A stretch of DNA of 16,299 nt from JANOBJ01 sp031411575 (GTDB lineage: Bacteria > Pseudomonadota > Gammaproteobacteria > Burkholderiales > Burkholderiaceae_C). Made by a program: the position numbers and the translations under genes. The notes beneath the pieces were generated by a model. It saw only the letters and a program-made list of their open reading frames with translations. It was not told the origin of the DNA and made no database searches. Where the stretch lies: assembly GCA_031411575.1 (NCBI GenBank), contig JANOBJ010000320.1, positions 1-16,299 on the forward strand. The letters run 5' to 3'. Every line of letters begins with the position of its first letter. The stretch's first letter is position 1. This document shows, in pieces, positions 1 through 7,518 of this stretch.

Positions 1-3000
1 TGCGCCGCGAGCGCGGTGGCATAGGGCGCGATCACGAGTTCGTCGCGCGGCGTGCGGCGCAGCGCCAGGCGCGGCACCCCTTGCGGCGCGTACTGGTAGG
101 CGAGCGTGTGGTCGCTCGCGGCGTAGGCGGACTCGGAGATGCCCCAGGGCACGCGGCGCTCGTCGCCGAACGCGATCTGTTCACGCAGGCCGGCGTGGTT
201 GGCGTCGTCCAGCACGCTGCCGCGCGGCTCGGCCAAGGTCAGCGTCGGCATCAGGTACTCGAACATCGAGCCCGACCACGAGCGCAGCCCGGCGTGCGTG
301 CCGACCGCGTAGAACGGCCGGCCCAGCGCGGCCCAATGGCTGACCGGCACGTCGCCCTTGGCGATCGCGAGCAGGCTGGTCAGGCGCGACTCGGACGCGA
401 GCAGGTCGTAGTAGCTCGCGTCGAGCTGCTGCTCGGCGACGCGGTAGCCGATGTGGAAGAGCTGGCGCTTGCGGTGGTACAGGAAGCCGAAATCAGGCTG
501 CCACGCCAGCCGTTCGCAGTCTTCGGACAAGACGAGGAACCGTTGGCTCAGCTTCCCATCCACATTCTCTCGCGCCTGTTCGATACAGGCTTGGCCCACC
601 GCCAGCAAATGCCCGCTGAGATTCCCGCTGTCCACGGTCGAAACGTACATGGGCATGAGCGGCGCGCACGTTTGGGTGTCGTACCAGTTCAGCAAATGCC
701 CGCGGTGGCGGCGCAGCGTTCTCAGCGTGGCCAGCGTTGCCTCCAGGCGCGTCAGCATCTCGGTTGTGCCGATCCATCCAAACGACCTGGCGCAGGCAAC
801 ACTGAGCAGATAGAGCCCGATGTTGGTGGGCGAGGTGCGGTGCGCCACCATGTCGTGCGGCGCCGTCTGGAGATTGTCGGGCGGCAGGTAATTGTCTTCA
901 GCGGTGATGCAACGCTCGAACAGGTGCCAGGTATCCCGAGCGATGGCTTCAAGGTACAACTGATCCGAAACGGGCAACGCCTTGTCCTTGCGCGCGGGTC
1001 GGGCCCGGCTGACCCACCATGTCCAGACGGGCGATCCGCTCCACAACAGGCACAGCATCACCGCCAGCAACGGATTGGGCGTGGACAGGGCCAGCAGCGC
1101 GCCCAGCAGGACAAGAGCCACTATGGGAACACTCCAGTGCTGGCGCAGAAGTGATGGAAGGTCTGTCTTCGCCCTGGCCTGCGCCGTTGCGGCAGTGGTC
1201 CATTGCAGCAAGTGGCGCCGGCTGACAGCCATCCGGTAGAGCGCTCGAACCACAGCATCCACCGCCATCAACGATTGCTGGAGCAACTGGGCGATCAACC
1301 ACAACCCACCCCACATGGCGCGCGCCAGCCCGTTGGCGGCTTGCCGGTAGAAGTGACGCTTGGCCACATCGTCACGACTGGGCGCAAATCCCACAACAGC
1401 CCCCATCAATGGACCAGCGGAAAACGCAGCCATTGTCAGCGCCAGTGCGGCCCACGGGGACACCACTGCGCTGCCCAAAGCCAGCAGCAGCAGTGCCAGT
1501 GACATGGGGGGCACCAGCGACCGCCGCAGGTTGTCAAATATCTTCCAGCGATTGATGGCGCGCATCGGGTAGCGCTGAGGACGAAACAGGAAAGGCAGCA
1601 GTTGCCAATCACCGCGCGTCCACCGATGCACACGCGAAGCGGCGACATCGGCGTGAAATGGCGCATCCTCGATGATCATGATGTCAGTCACCGCGGCGCA
1701 CCGCACCAACGAGCCTTCCAGAAGATCGTGGCTGAGGACAGTCTCCTCGGGCAAGCGCCCCGACAGCACGGCGTGCACCGCTCGTACGTCAAGAAGCCCC
1801 TTGCCGGTGAAGGTACCCTCCCCAAAAAGGTCTTGATACACCTCCGAGGTGGCGGCGCTGTATGGATCGATGCCGCACTGTCCCGCAAACAGCCAGTGGT
1901 AGTGGCTGAGATCACCGGGCGACGGCAGAGGTGTGGCGACCCGCGGCTGGTAAATGCCGTACCCGGCAACCACGACACGCCCTTTCACGTCCACCCGTGG
2001 CCTGTTTTCCGGGTGAGCGGCTACTCCCACCAGTTCACGAAGCCGCCCTGGCGGCAACTGGGTATCGGAGTCCAGCGTAACAACGTACCGTGTTTCAGCT
2101 GCAACCCGGGATTCCTGGCCCAAATCGAGAAACGCCCCGAACGCGTTGTCTGCCAGCGCAGCAATCAAGAGCTCAAGCTTGCCGCGCTTGCGCTCCCAAC
2201 CGATCCAACGCCGCTCTGACTTGCTGAACACCCGTTCGCGGTGGAGCACAAGAAATCGCGGCGTGGCCCCTGTATCCTCTGGATAGCGGGAATTGAGCTC
2301 CTGGATCTGTCGCGTTGCACTGGCCAGCAGATCCTGATCCGATGCCGTTCGCCGGGTCTCCGCGTCAGCCCAGTCCGTCAGCAAGGCAAACTGCGCGAAA
2401 CGCTCCGGATTGGCAAGATGGTGCAGTTGCAAACGGCGCACGAGAACATCAATGTTGCCGACGTCAAGCAGGATGGCCGGGATCACCACCAGCACCCGGT
2501 GCTCGGCAGGAATACCACCCGCAAGAGCGAGGCGCGGGAGATGCCTGGGGCGCGCCGATTCACTGATCAGCCGATTGACGACGGCCACCACCGCTTCGGA
2601 AGCCGGGAAAATCATCAGCACCGCGCCCAACACCACCAGCCAGTTCGGCGAACCAGGCCCGAGCGGCCCCACACTTTGGCGCATCGTCACCCAAACCACC
2701 AGGCCCAACGTGCCGAGTAACAGCGCACCGAGATACAACGGCAATCTGATTCGACGTGACATCAAGCGCCACTTTCGGGCTGGGCGGTCGCTGACACCCA
2801 GCGCCAACATGAACGCCTGCCGACCGTCGCCGTGAAGCCAGTAGCCGACCACCGGCTCGATGCCGTCAACTGGATCTGCGCCACGCATCAGTGACAGCAG
2901 TATGTTCGCTACCGCCAGCTCACTTTTCCCAGAGCGTTTCGCCAATGCCTCGATGCTGTGCAGCGCCCGGTCACGCGTGGCAGCGTCCTCGGCCTCGAAC

Positions 3001-3980
3001 ACCCTTGACGTGAGCATCAGGCGCATCAACTCGCTTGTGCGTGCAATGATGTCAGGCCAGTCGGCGTCCGCAACGGCTCGCAGTGAGTTGACCGCATTGC
3101 TTACGCTCAAGTTGTCGGCAGTCTGGTCAACCCGTTGCTGCGCTTGCATTGCAGCCAAATCCGGCATCACGGTTTTCAACCACTCGAGAATCTGTTCCAA
3201 GCCATCGATCTGGGCGGTCCGACCACGATCCTGAACGCGTTGGGCCATCTGAGCCAGGAACACCCGGCCCACGGCGCGCTTGTCAAGCAACGCCAGCAGT
3301 TGCTGTAGCGTCTTAACCGTATAGGTGTTGAGCCGGTCGCAGCAGAGGTTGGCAACTTCGCGCGCCGCTTTGTTGGTCGCCACTCGCTCGGCCAATCGAC
3401 GAAGATTCTCGATGAGCACCACACGAAGCGTAGTGGGCAACGCCCACAACTCGTTCATGCTGAGGTCACGCACTTCCTGATACGCGCTCAGGTAGCGGGT
3501 TAGCAGATCGTCGTCGAATGCGCCATCGGTGTGCGCGATGAATGCCCAAGCCACGCTATAAACGCGCGGCAATCCTGCCAAAGGCTGGTCAACCAGCACA
3601 GGCAGGGAGCGATAGTAGCTCCGTGGCAACCCCTCATGAATCTCCTTGAGCTGCGCCTCAATCAAATGAAAATTGTCCAGCAGCCATTCCGCAGCGGGAC
3701 TGATGTCGTAGCCCGTCGTGGCCTGGATGCCGATGTAGTGTTGCGCTTCGCGAAGTACGCGTATGTTGCTGCGCAGCCGGGGGCGGAAGGTAGCCGCCCA
3801 GAAAGTCGCACTTACCGCTTGATGCGTTTCGGCGAGACTGCGGCCATGCTGCGCAAATCGAAGGAGGCCAAAAATCTCGGCGCGAATGGGCTTTTCAACC
3901 GCTCCCCTTGCGCCGTCGAGAATGTCACACAGTGCTTGCGGCGCATCCGGCACCAATCGCATCAAAGCAGACTGGGTCAT
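1..3980 (-). CDS. ndvB: Cyclic beta-1,2-glucan synthase (NdvB/ChvB type), N-terminal 1326 codons, runs off left edge
   Basis: The minus-strand frame from ATG 3980 stays open to the window edge, so the stop codon lies outside. The protein would use UDP-glucose to build cyclic beta-1,2-glucan at the inner membrane, supplying osmoregulated periplasmic glucan. Visible parts in order: an N-terminal region; TM segments near residues 413-431 and 444-465; a glycosyltransferase domain with LDSDTQLPP (D637, D639), SHD (H751, D752) and RWTRGDWQ (786-793); more TM segments near 826-865 and 951-991; then the start of the glycoamylase-like domain with YYDLLASESRLTSLLAIAKG around 1188-1208. The family usually runs to about 2,700-2,900 residues and ends in a GH94 phosphorylase domain, which would lie outside. 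The start is chosen because the upstream gene's TAG ends 3 nt before it. No strong Shine-Dalgarno is seen, which suits translational coupling. GC and codon use shift sharply near position 480. Confidence 0.93.
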   Translation of the reverse strand, partial: MTQSALMRLVPDAPQALCDILDGARGAVEKPIRAEIFGLLRFAQHGRSLAETHQAVSATFWAATFRPRLRSNIRVLREAQHYIGIQATTGYDISPAAEWLLDNFHLIEAQLKEIHEGLPRSYYRSLPVLVDQPLAGLPRVYSVAWAFIAHTDGAFDDDLLTRYLSAYQEVRDLSMNELWALPTTLRVVLIENLRRLAERVATNKAAREVANLCCDRLNTYTVKTLQQLLALLDKRAVGRVFLAQMAQRVQDRGRTAQIDGLEQILEWLKTVMPDLAAMQAQQRVDQTADNLSVSNAVNSLRAVADADWPDIIARTSELMRLMLTSRVFEAEDAATRDRALHSIEALAKRSGKSELAVANILLSLMRGADPVDGIEPVVGYWLHGDGRQAFMLALGVSDRPARKWRLMSRRIRLPLYLGALLLGTLGLVVWVTMRQSVGPLGPGSPNWLVVLGAVLMIFPASEAVVAVVNRLISESARPRHLPRLALAGGIPAEHRVLVVIPAILLDVGNIDVLVRRLQLHHLANPERFAQFALLTDWADAETRRTASDQDLLASATRQIQELNSRYPEDTGATPRFLVLHRERVFSKSERRWIGWERKRGKLELLIAALADNAFGAFLDLGQESRVAAETRYVVTLDSDTQLPPGRLRELVGVAAHPENRPRVDVKGRVVVAGYGIYQPRVATPLPSPGDLSHYHWLFAGQCGIDPYSAATSEVYQDLFGEGTFTGKGLLDVRAVHAVLSGRLPEETVLSHDLLEGSLVRCAAVTDIMIIEDAPFHADVAASRVHRWTRGDWQLLPFLFRPQRYPMRAINRWKIFDNLRRSLVPPMSLALLLLALGSAVVSPWAALALTMAAFSAGPLMGAVVGFAPSRDDVAKRHFYRQAANGLARAMWGGLWLIAQLLQQSLMAVDAVVRALYRMAVSRRHLLQWTTAATAQARAKTDLPSLLRQHWSVPIVALVLLGALLALSTPNPLLAVMLCLLWSGSPVWTWWVSRARPARKDKALPVSDQLYLEAIARDTWHLFERCITAEDNYLPPDNLQTAPHDMVAHRTSPTNIGLYLLSVACARSFGWIGTTEMLTRLEATLATLRTLRRHRGHLLNWYDTQTCAPLMPMYVSTVDSGNLSGHLLAVGQACIEQARENVDGKLSQRFLVLSEDCERLAWQPDFGFLYHRKRQLFHIGYRVAEQQLDASYYDLLASESRLTSLLAIAKGDVPVSHWAALGRPFYAVGTHAGLRSWSGSMFEYLMPTLTLAEPRGSVLDDANHAGLREQIAFGDERRVPWGISESAYAASDHTLAYQYAPQGVPRLALRRTPRDELVIAPYATALAA

Positions 3981-3983
3981 GCC

Positions 3984-4226
3984 CTACAGCCATAACGAGA
4001 AAACGCTGCTGATCAGCATGACAACTACCAAGGTGGTGACGAAGCGCGCCGCAATAAATCCATGTGTCGCCTCGGCCACGCTTTGCTGGGTGTAAAAGCG
4101 ACTCCATGAACCGCTGCACATTTCGACATTCACCCTTGAAGTGGCCTCTTCCGGTTGAGACACAGTAGGCAGACCACCGTAAGAGGAAGTGCTCCATGAG
4201 CGCTGAAGCTCGTGGGTGGTGTTCAT
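3984..4226 (-). CDS. Small C-terminally anchored membrane protein coupled to the glucan synthase gene
   Basis: An 80-residue protein that I do not recognise. It starts at ATG 4226 behind a strong Shine-Dalgarno (CAGGAG, 6 nt spacer), which makes it credible despite its size. Residues 1-55 are polar, with many Ser and Thr and one Cys. The C-terminus holds one hydrophobic segment (TTLVVVMLISSVFSLWL), so a single-pass or tail-anchored inner-membrane protein is likely. Its TAG is 3 nt before the glucan synthase ATG, so the two are almost certainly co-transcribed and probably translationally coupled. A role as a small partner or regulator of the synthase is inferred from position only. Confidence 0.72.
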   Translation of the reverse strand: MNTTHELQRSWSTSSYGGLPTVSQPEEATSRVNVEMCSGSWSRFYTQQSVAEATHGFIAARFVTTLVVVMLISSVFSLWL

Positions 4227-4349
4227 GAAAAACTCCTGAAGATCGTATGCAGTTGCTGGCCAACCGGCTTTTTCGCCTCGCTCGTGCAGAACAGCAAATT
4301 GCCAGAGCGCGAGGCGATTGGTTTGATGCTAGGACGCGCCATCACCCGC

Positions 4350-4382
4350 GTCTGTCAGACAGCAGGCTTTGCCCTGTAGGAC
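4350..4382. promoter_or_regulatory. Candidate control region upstream of the 80-residue gene and glucan synthase
   Basis: The 178-bp gap 4227-4404 holds no gene. It contains the overlapping short palindromes GTCTGTCAGAC (4350-4360) and CTGTCAGACAG (4352-4362), and a GTAGGAC heptamer at 4376-4382, read as GTCCTAC towards the downstream gene. The same heptamer occurs at 4741 and 10530. The extended form GTAGGACGTCA here differs by one base from GTAGGACATCA at 10530-10540. I see no convincing sigma-70 hexamer pair. A regulator-binding role is inference. Confidence 0.3.
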
Positions 4383-4404
4383 GTCACCGCTCCAGACGGC
4401 GAAA

Positions 4405-4665
4405 CTATTTGCCCGCCTTGTCGGCGACCTGAAGATGACTGATCTGTCGGATTACAGCCATTGACGTCAGCGAAGGCTCCATTCGCTTCCCTGACATGGT
4501 GCGCTGTGCTACGCGCAGATCGTCTCCATACACCATCCACTGCTTCAGAACTTGCACGTAGCCGACCAATAGCGCTGCCGCCGCGATGACAGCGAAGAGC
4601 GCCAGCACGCGGTGAGCAGGCGGCATTTCAGAAAGCTTGAACAGAAGGTTTTGCAGCGGGTTCAT
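4405..4665 (-). CDS. Hypothetical 86-residue single-TM protein
   Basis: An unrecognised small protein. The frame is open from 4806, but ATG 4665 is preferred because a TCTGGAG Shine-Dalgarno lies 6 nt upstream and the extension from 4806 is Arg/Cys-rich and has no such site. Residues about 17-40 (HRVLALFAVIAAAALLVGYV) form one membrane segment, followed by a polar basic C-terminal half ending in KAGK. The topology suggests a small inner-membrane protein. It lies on the same strand as the 80-residue gene and glucan synthase, with a 178-bp gap, so it may be a separate unit. Three GTAGG-type repeats lie 76-132 bp upstream of its start. Confidence 0.62.
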   Translation of the reverse strand: MNPLQNLLFKLSEMPPAHRVLALFAVIAAAALLVGYVQVLKQWMVYGDDLRVAQRTMSGKRMEPSLTSMAVIRQISHLQVADKAGK

Positions 4666-4740
4666 TTGAGACTCCAGAGAAGTTGACCGAGTGTCAAATC
4701 TTTCGCGAATGCAGGATATAGGCGGACGTCGGTGCATGGC

Positions 4741-4797
4741 GTAGGACAGCTGCTGCCGGCGTAGGGCGGAAATGCTGCAGTACGGTCTGTGTAGGTG
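4741..4797. promoter_or_regulatory. Three direct GTAGG-type repeats spaced 20 and 30 bp apart
   Basis: GTAGGAC (4741-4747), GTAGGGC (4761-4767) and GTAGGTG (4791-4797) lie in the same orientation. Their start-to-start spacings are two and three helical turns, so they fall on one face of the DNA. They sit upstream of the 86-residue minus-strand gene. The arrangement fits cooperative binding by a regulator, but the factor is unknown and chance cannot be excluded for such short words. Confidence 0.35.
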
Positions 4798-4886
4798 CCC
4801 GCCCACACGCTAAGCCGGCTATCACCGATGGCGTGACAAGCGTCCGGCGCTGAACATCAACTTCTTACCCCGTGCCTGAAGTGTTC

Positions 4887-5153
4887 ATGAATACCGAAAC
4901 CCAGAACCACATGGAATCACCGCGACCTTGCGAGTTGATGATGAACCCAGTCGTGCGCATGGTGGCGCCTGAGTGTGTCGATGAGACACCGGCAAGAAAG
5001 TCCATGGCGCCGCTGGAGGCAGATGCCTCTGGACTGGCGGAAAAACATATCGGCAGGCGGCAGCACGATCTACTGTCCGGGCTGTCCCCATCTGCACCCG
5101 TCCCCCCCTTGGGGTGGGTGGTGCATCCGCGCGAAAGCGCTCACATGACGTGA
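4887..5153 (+). CDS. Doubtful small ORF, 88 residues
   Basis: The frame is open from GTG 4872 and ATG 4887 to TGA 5153. A weak GAAG lies upstream of ATG 4887. The predicted protein has many Met and Pro residues, no signal peptide, no membrane segment and no motif I recognise. Codon choice is less biased to G/C at the third position than in the surrounding genes, and a GC-rich stem-loop overlaps its end. It is the only candidate gene in the 533-bp stretch 4666-5198 and may well be non-coding. Confidence 0.22.
   Translation: MNTETQNHMESPRPCELMMNPVVRMVAPECVDETPARKSMAPLEADASGLAEKHIGRRQHDLLSGLSPSAPVPPLGWVVHPRESAHMT
5095..5120 (+). other. GC-rich stem-loop
   Basis: As plus-strand RNA, 5095-5104 pairs with 5111-5120 over ten positions, two of them G-U wobbles, with a six-base loop (CCCCTT). 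A T6 tract follows only about 35 nt later (5156-5161), so it is a poor intrinsic terminator as it stands. It lies 79 nt upstream of the collagen-like lipoprotein start and could be a leader structure. Confidence 0.3.
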
Positions 5154-5198
5154 AGTTTTTTGCCCGCGTCGCTTCTCTCCACTTCCAAAGGATTCCCC

Positions 5199-5462
5199 AT
5201 GAACCGCTCAATCTTGTTCTCCTGCGCCCTGTTCGCCGCTATCGGTCTTTCTGCTTGTGACCGACAGCCCGCCGTTGTCAATGTCCCGGTGACCACGGTG
5301 CCTGTTCCCGGACCAGCAGGTCCGGCAGGCGCAACCGGCAGCCAGGGCGCCACCGGCAGTCAAGGCAACCAGGGCAACGACGGCAGCAAAGGCGCCACCG
5401 GCAGGCCGGGCGACGCAACGACCGTGATCGTCATGCCGCCCGCTGCGACAACGACCAATTAA
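5199..5462 (+). CDS. Collagen-like (Gly-X-Y) lipoprotein
   Basis: An 87-residue protein starting at ATG 5199, six bases after AAAGGA. Residues 1-19 are a lipoprotein signal peptide and the lipobox LSAC gives Cys20 as the lipidated residue. Asp21 at position +2 is the classic Lol-avoidance residue in enterobacteria, suggesting inner-membrane retention if that rule holds here. A Val/Pro/Thr linker follows, then 12 uninterrupted Gly-X-Y triplets from Gly38 to Ala73 (GPAGPAGATGSQ and so on), then a short hydrophobic Thr-rich tail. The repeat predicts a short collagen-like triple helix in a trimer. It is the first gene of a same-strand run; DUF3309 begins 32 bp later. Function unknown. Confidence 0.85.
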   Translation: MNRSILFSCALFAAIGLSACDRQPAVVNVPVTTVPVPGPAGPAGATGSQGATGSQGNQGNDGSKGATGRPGDATTVIVMPPAATTTN

Positions 5463-5494
5463 TTCTGTTTGTCTAAAACTTTGAGGAGCTTGCC

Positions 5495-5653
5495 ATGAGC
5501 TTGGGAACCATACTGTTGATCGTCTTGATCTTGCTGTTGATCGGCGCCATTCCGAGTTGGTCGCACAGCAAGAGCTGGGGCTATGGCCCGAGTGGTGGGT
5601 TGGGACTGGTGGTGATCATCGTCGTTGTGCTGCTGCTCACAGGACGACTGTGA
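5495..5653 (+). CDS. DUF3309 family small membrane protein
   Basis: A 52-residue protein starting at ATG 5495 after a strong GAGGAG. It reads MSLGTILLIVLILLLIGAIP, then a short polar stretch with SWGYGPSGG, then a second hydrophobic segment LGLVVIIVVVLLLTGRL. This two-helix pattern around WGYGPSGG-L matches the DUF3309 family, common in proteobacteria and of unknown function. It lies 32 bp after the collagen-like lipoprotein and 14 bp before the likely start of the beta-propeller gene, so co-transcription is likely. Its N-terminal half has a near-repeated DNA pattern (CTGTTGATCG twice) from the Leu/Ile-rich sequence. Confidence 0.87.
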   Translation: MSLGTILLIVLILLLIGAIPSWSHSKSWGYGPSGGLGLVVIIVVVLLLTGRL

Positions 5654-5667
5654 CGTTGGGTTGGTGC

Positions 5668-6999
5668 GTGGACGGTGTTAGCCTGTGCCGGCGCGCCAAC
5701 CTCGTCGCTGGAGGCATGGCGTTTGCACTGATCGCCGCTTGTGGCGACCTGTCAACCGTGCCGATCAGCGCTGGGACCGGGCCAGCGCCCACGCTTCCGG
5801 CACCCAGGCAATCACTCATTCCAACCGTTAACATCGCCCCGGCCAAGGGGTGGTCGGTTGGCGCCGGGCCGATTCCTGCCCCGGGCTTGCGGGTGAACGC
5901 ATTCGCCAACGGCCTGGATCACCCGCGCTGGCTGCACGTGCTGCCCAACGGGGATGTCCTGGTGGCCGAAACCAATGCGCCTCCCAAACCTGAGAACACC
6001 AGGACGCTCAAGCAATGGGTCACCGGCTTGGTGATGAAGCGGGCTGGCGCCGGGGTGCCCAGCGCCAACCGCATCACGCTTCTGCGTGACACTGACGGAG
6101 ACGGCGCTGTTGATCAACGGTCGGTGCTGCTCGACGGACTGAACTCGCCGTTTGGTATGGCGTTGGTGGGCAATGACCTGTATGTCGCCAACTCCGATGC
6201 GATTGTGCGGTTTCCTTATGTTGCTGGCGCCAGCCGCATCACGTCGACTGGAACGCGCGTCGTGGAGTTGCCGGCAGGCCCCATCAATCACCACTGGACA
6301 AAAAATCTCATCGCCAGTGCTGATGGCAGCAAGTTGTACGCAACCGTCGGCTCGAACAGCAATGTGGCAGAAAACGGCATGGAGGTTGAAGCTGGCCGCG
6401 CGGGCATCTGGGAAATCGATACCCTCAGCGGCGCGCACCGGATCTTTGCCTCCGGGCTGCGCAACCCGAACGGCATGGCCTGGGAACCCAGCAGCGGTGC
6501 CCTGTGGACGGTGGTCAACGAGCGCGACGAACTGGGGAGCGATCTGGTGCCCGACTACATGACGTCCGTCCGCGATGGAGGCTTCTACGGTTGGCCTTAC
6601 AGTTACTTTGGCTCGCATATCGATGCGCGGGTCAAGCCGCAACAACCGGAACTGGTCGCCAAGGCGATCACGCCGGACTATGCGCTAGGCTCGCACACCG
6701 CCTCGCTGGGTCTTGCTTCATCGGTCGGCTCTGCACTACCCAAGCCATTTGCAGGCGGCATGTTCATCGGGCAACATGGTTCGTGGAACCGGAAACCGCA
6801 CAGCGGCTACAAAGTGATCTTCGTGCCCTTTGGAAACGGCAAGCCCGTGGGCGCACCACTTGACGTGCTCACCGGGTTCTTGAGCGCGAGCGGCGATGCC
6901 TTTGGCCGACCGGTGGGTGTGGCTCATGGCAAGGACGGCGCATTACTGGTAGCGGATGATGTCGGCGACACCATCTGGCGCGTGACAGCCGCTCGCTGA
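5668..6999 (+). CDS. PQQ-dependent sugar/sorbosone dehydrogenase family lipoprotein (beta-propeller)
   Basis: GTG 5668 is preferred over the longer frame from ATG 5557: it lies just after the DUF3309 stop (14-bp gap), whereas the longer start overlaps DUF3309 and lacks a signal peptide. It gives 443 residues beginning with a lipoprotein signal (two Arg, then LVAGGMAFALIAAC, Cys25). The body matches the soluble quinoprotein glucose/sorbosone dehydrogenase propeller: LDHPRWLHVLPNGDVLVAET, LLRDTDGDGAVD (possible calcium loop, D141/D143/D145), HHWTKNL (H208/H209; one may be the family's catalytic base), LRNPNGMAWEP, GGFYGWPYSYFG, GMFIGQHGSWNRKPHSGYK and GRPVGVAHGKDGALLVADD. Family members oxidise sugars or aldehydes in the periplasm with PQQ; the substrate here is not predictable. 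No PQQ synthesis genes are in the window. Confidence 0.85.
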   Translation: MDGVSLCRRANLVAGGMAFALIAACGDLSTVPISAGTGPAPTLPAPRQSLIPTVNIAPAKGWSVGAGPIPAPGLRVNAFANGLDHPRWLHVLPNGDVLVAETNAPPKPENTRTLKQWVTGLVMKRAGAGVPSANRITLLRDTDGDGAVDQRSVLLDGLNSPFGMALVGNDLYVANSDAIVRFPYVAGASRITSTGTRVVELPAGPINHHWTKNLIASADGSKLYATVGSNSNVAENGMEVEAGRAGIWEIDTLSGAHRIFASGLRNPNGMAWEPSSGALWTVVNERDELGSDLVPDYMTSVRDGGFYGWPYSYFGSHIDARVKPQQPELVAKAITPDYALGSHTASLGLASSVGSALPKPFAGGMFIGQHGSWNRKPHSGYKVIFVPFGNGKPVGAPLDVLTGFLSASGDAFGRPVGVAHGKDGALLVADDVGDTIWRVTAAR

Positions 7000-7041
7000 C
7001 ACAATCCTCTGCGCACCAGCGCTGAGGAGATCGTCGGGACC

Positions 7042-7518
7042 ATGCGGATCGTGATTCCGAGTTCAGCCTTCTACATTCCATTCAAAGTGATCATGCAGTC
7101 GATTCACCCTTTCTTGAAGTACGGCGTGGCATACCTCGCCACCCTCACCATCATGGTGGCGCTGGATCTGCTCTGGCTCGGGCTTGTTGCCAAGCCGATC
7201 TACCAGCGTGGTACCGGACACCTGATGGCGCCAGAGCCCGACATCGCGGTCGCGGCATTGTTCTACGCCATTTTTGCCCTGGGCCTGATGATTTTTGCAG
7301 TCGTGCCGCACGCGGCAGCGGCAGGTTGGAGTCACGTGGTTGTCTACGCTGCTCTCTTTGGCTTTTTTACCTATGCGACTTATGACCTCACCAATCTCGC
7401 CACACTCAGGAACTGGCCAATCGGCCTGTCAATCCTGGACATCGGTTGGGGCACCTTGGTCAGCGCGTTATCCGCGTCTGCCGGGAAAGCGGTGCTGGGC
7501 CGACTTTCATCGGGGTGA
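7042..7518 (+). CDS. DUF2177 family inner-membrane protein
   Basis: A protein of 158 residues from ATG 7042, or 141 from ATG 7093. AGGAG at 7025-7029 lies 12 nt before ATG 7042; the 7093 start has weaker spacing but gives the usual family N-terminus, with the first helix soon after KYGVAYLATLTI. Four membrane segments are visible. The family motifs LDLLWLGLVAKPIY, ATYDLTNLATLRNWP and DIGWGTLVSAL identify DUF2177, whose function is unknown. It follows the beta-propeller gene by 42 bp on the same strand. Its last 59 nt overlap the convergent YihY/BrkB gene. Confidence 0.85.
   Translation: MRIVIPSSAFYIPFKVIMQSIHPFLKYGVAYLATLTIMVALDLLWLGLVAKPIYQRGTGHLMAPEPDIAVAALFYAIFALGLMIFAVVPHAAAAGWSHVVVYAALFGFFTYATYDLTNLATLRNWPIGLSILDIGWGTLVSALSASAGKAVLGRLSSG

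Noticed and set aside
81..1154. Long plus-strand ORF (357 codons), with others at 1602-2219 and 3531-3995
   Set aside because: They lie antisense to the glucan synthase gene, whose minus-strand frame matches its family throughout. The plus-strand products are Arg/Gln/His-rich with no domain, typical of shadows in high-GC DNA.
5812..6645. Minus-strand ORF of 277 codons
   Set aside because: It is antisense to the propeller dehydrogenase, which has clear family motifs. The minus-strand product shows no motif or signal.
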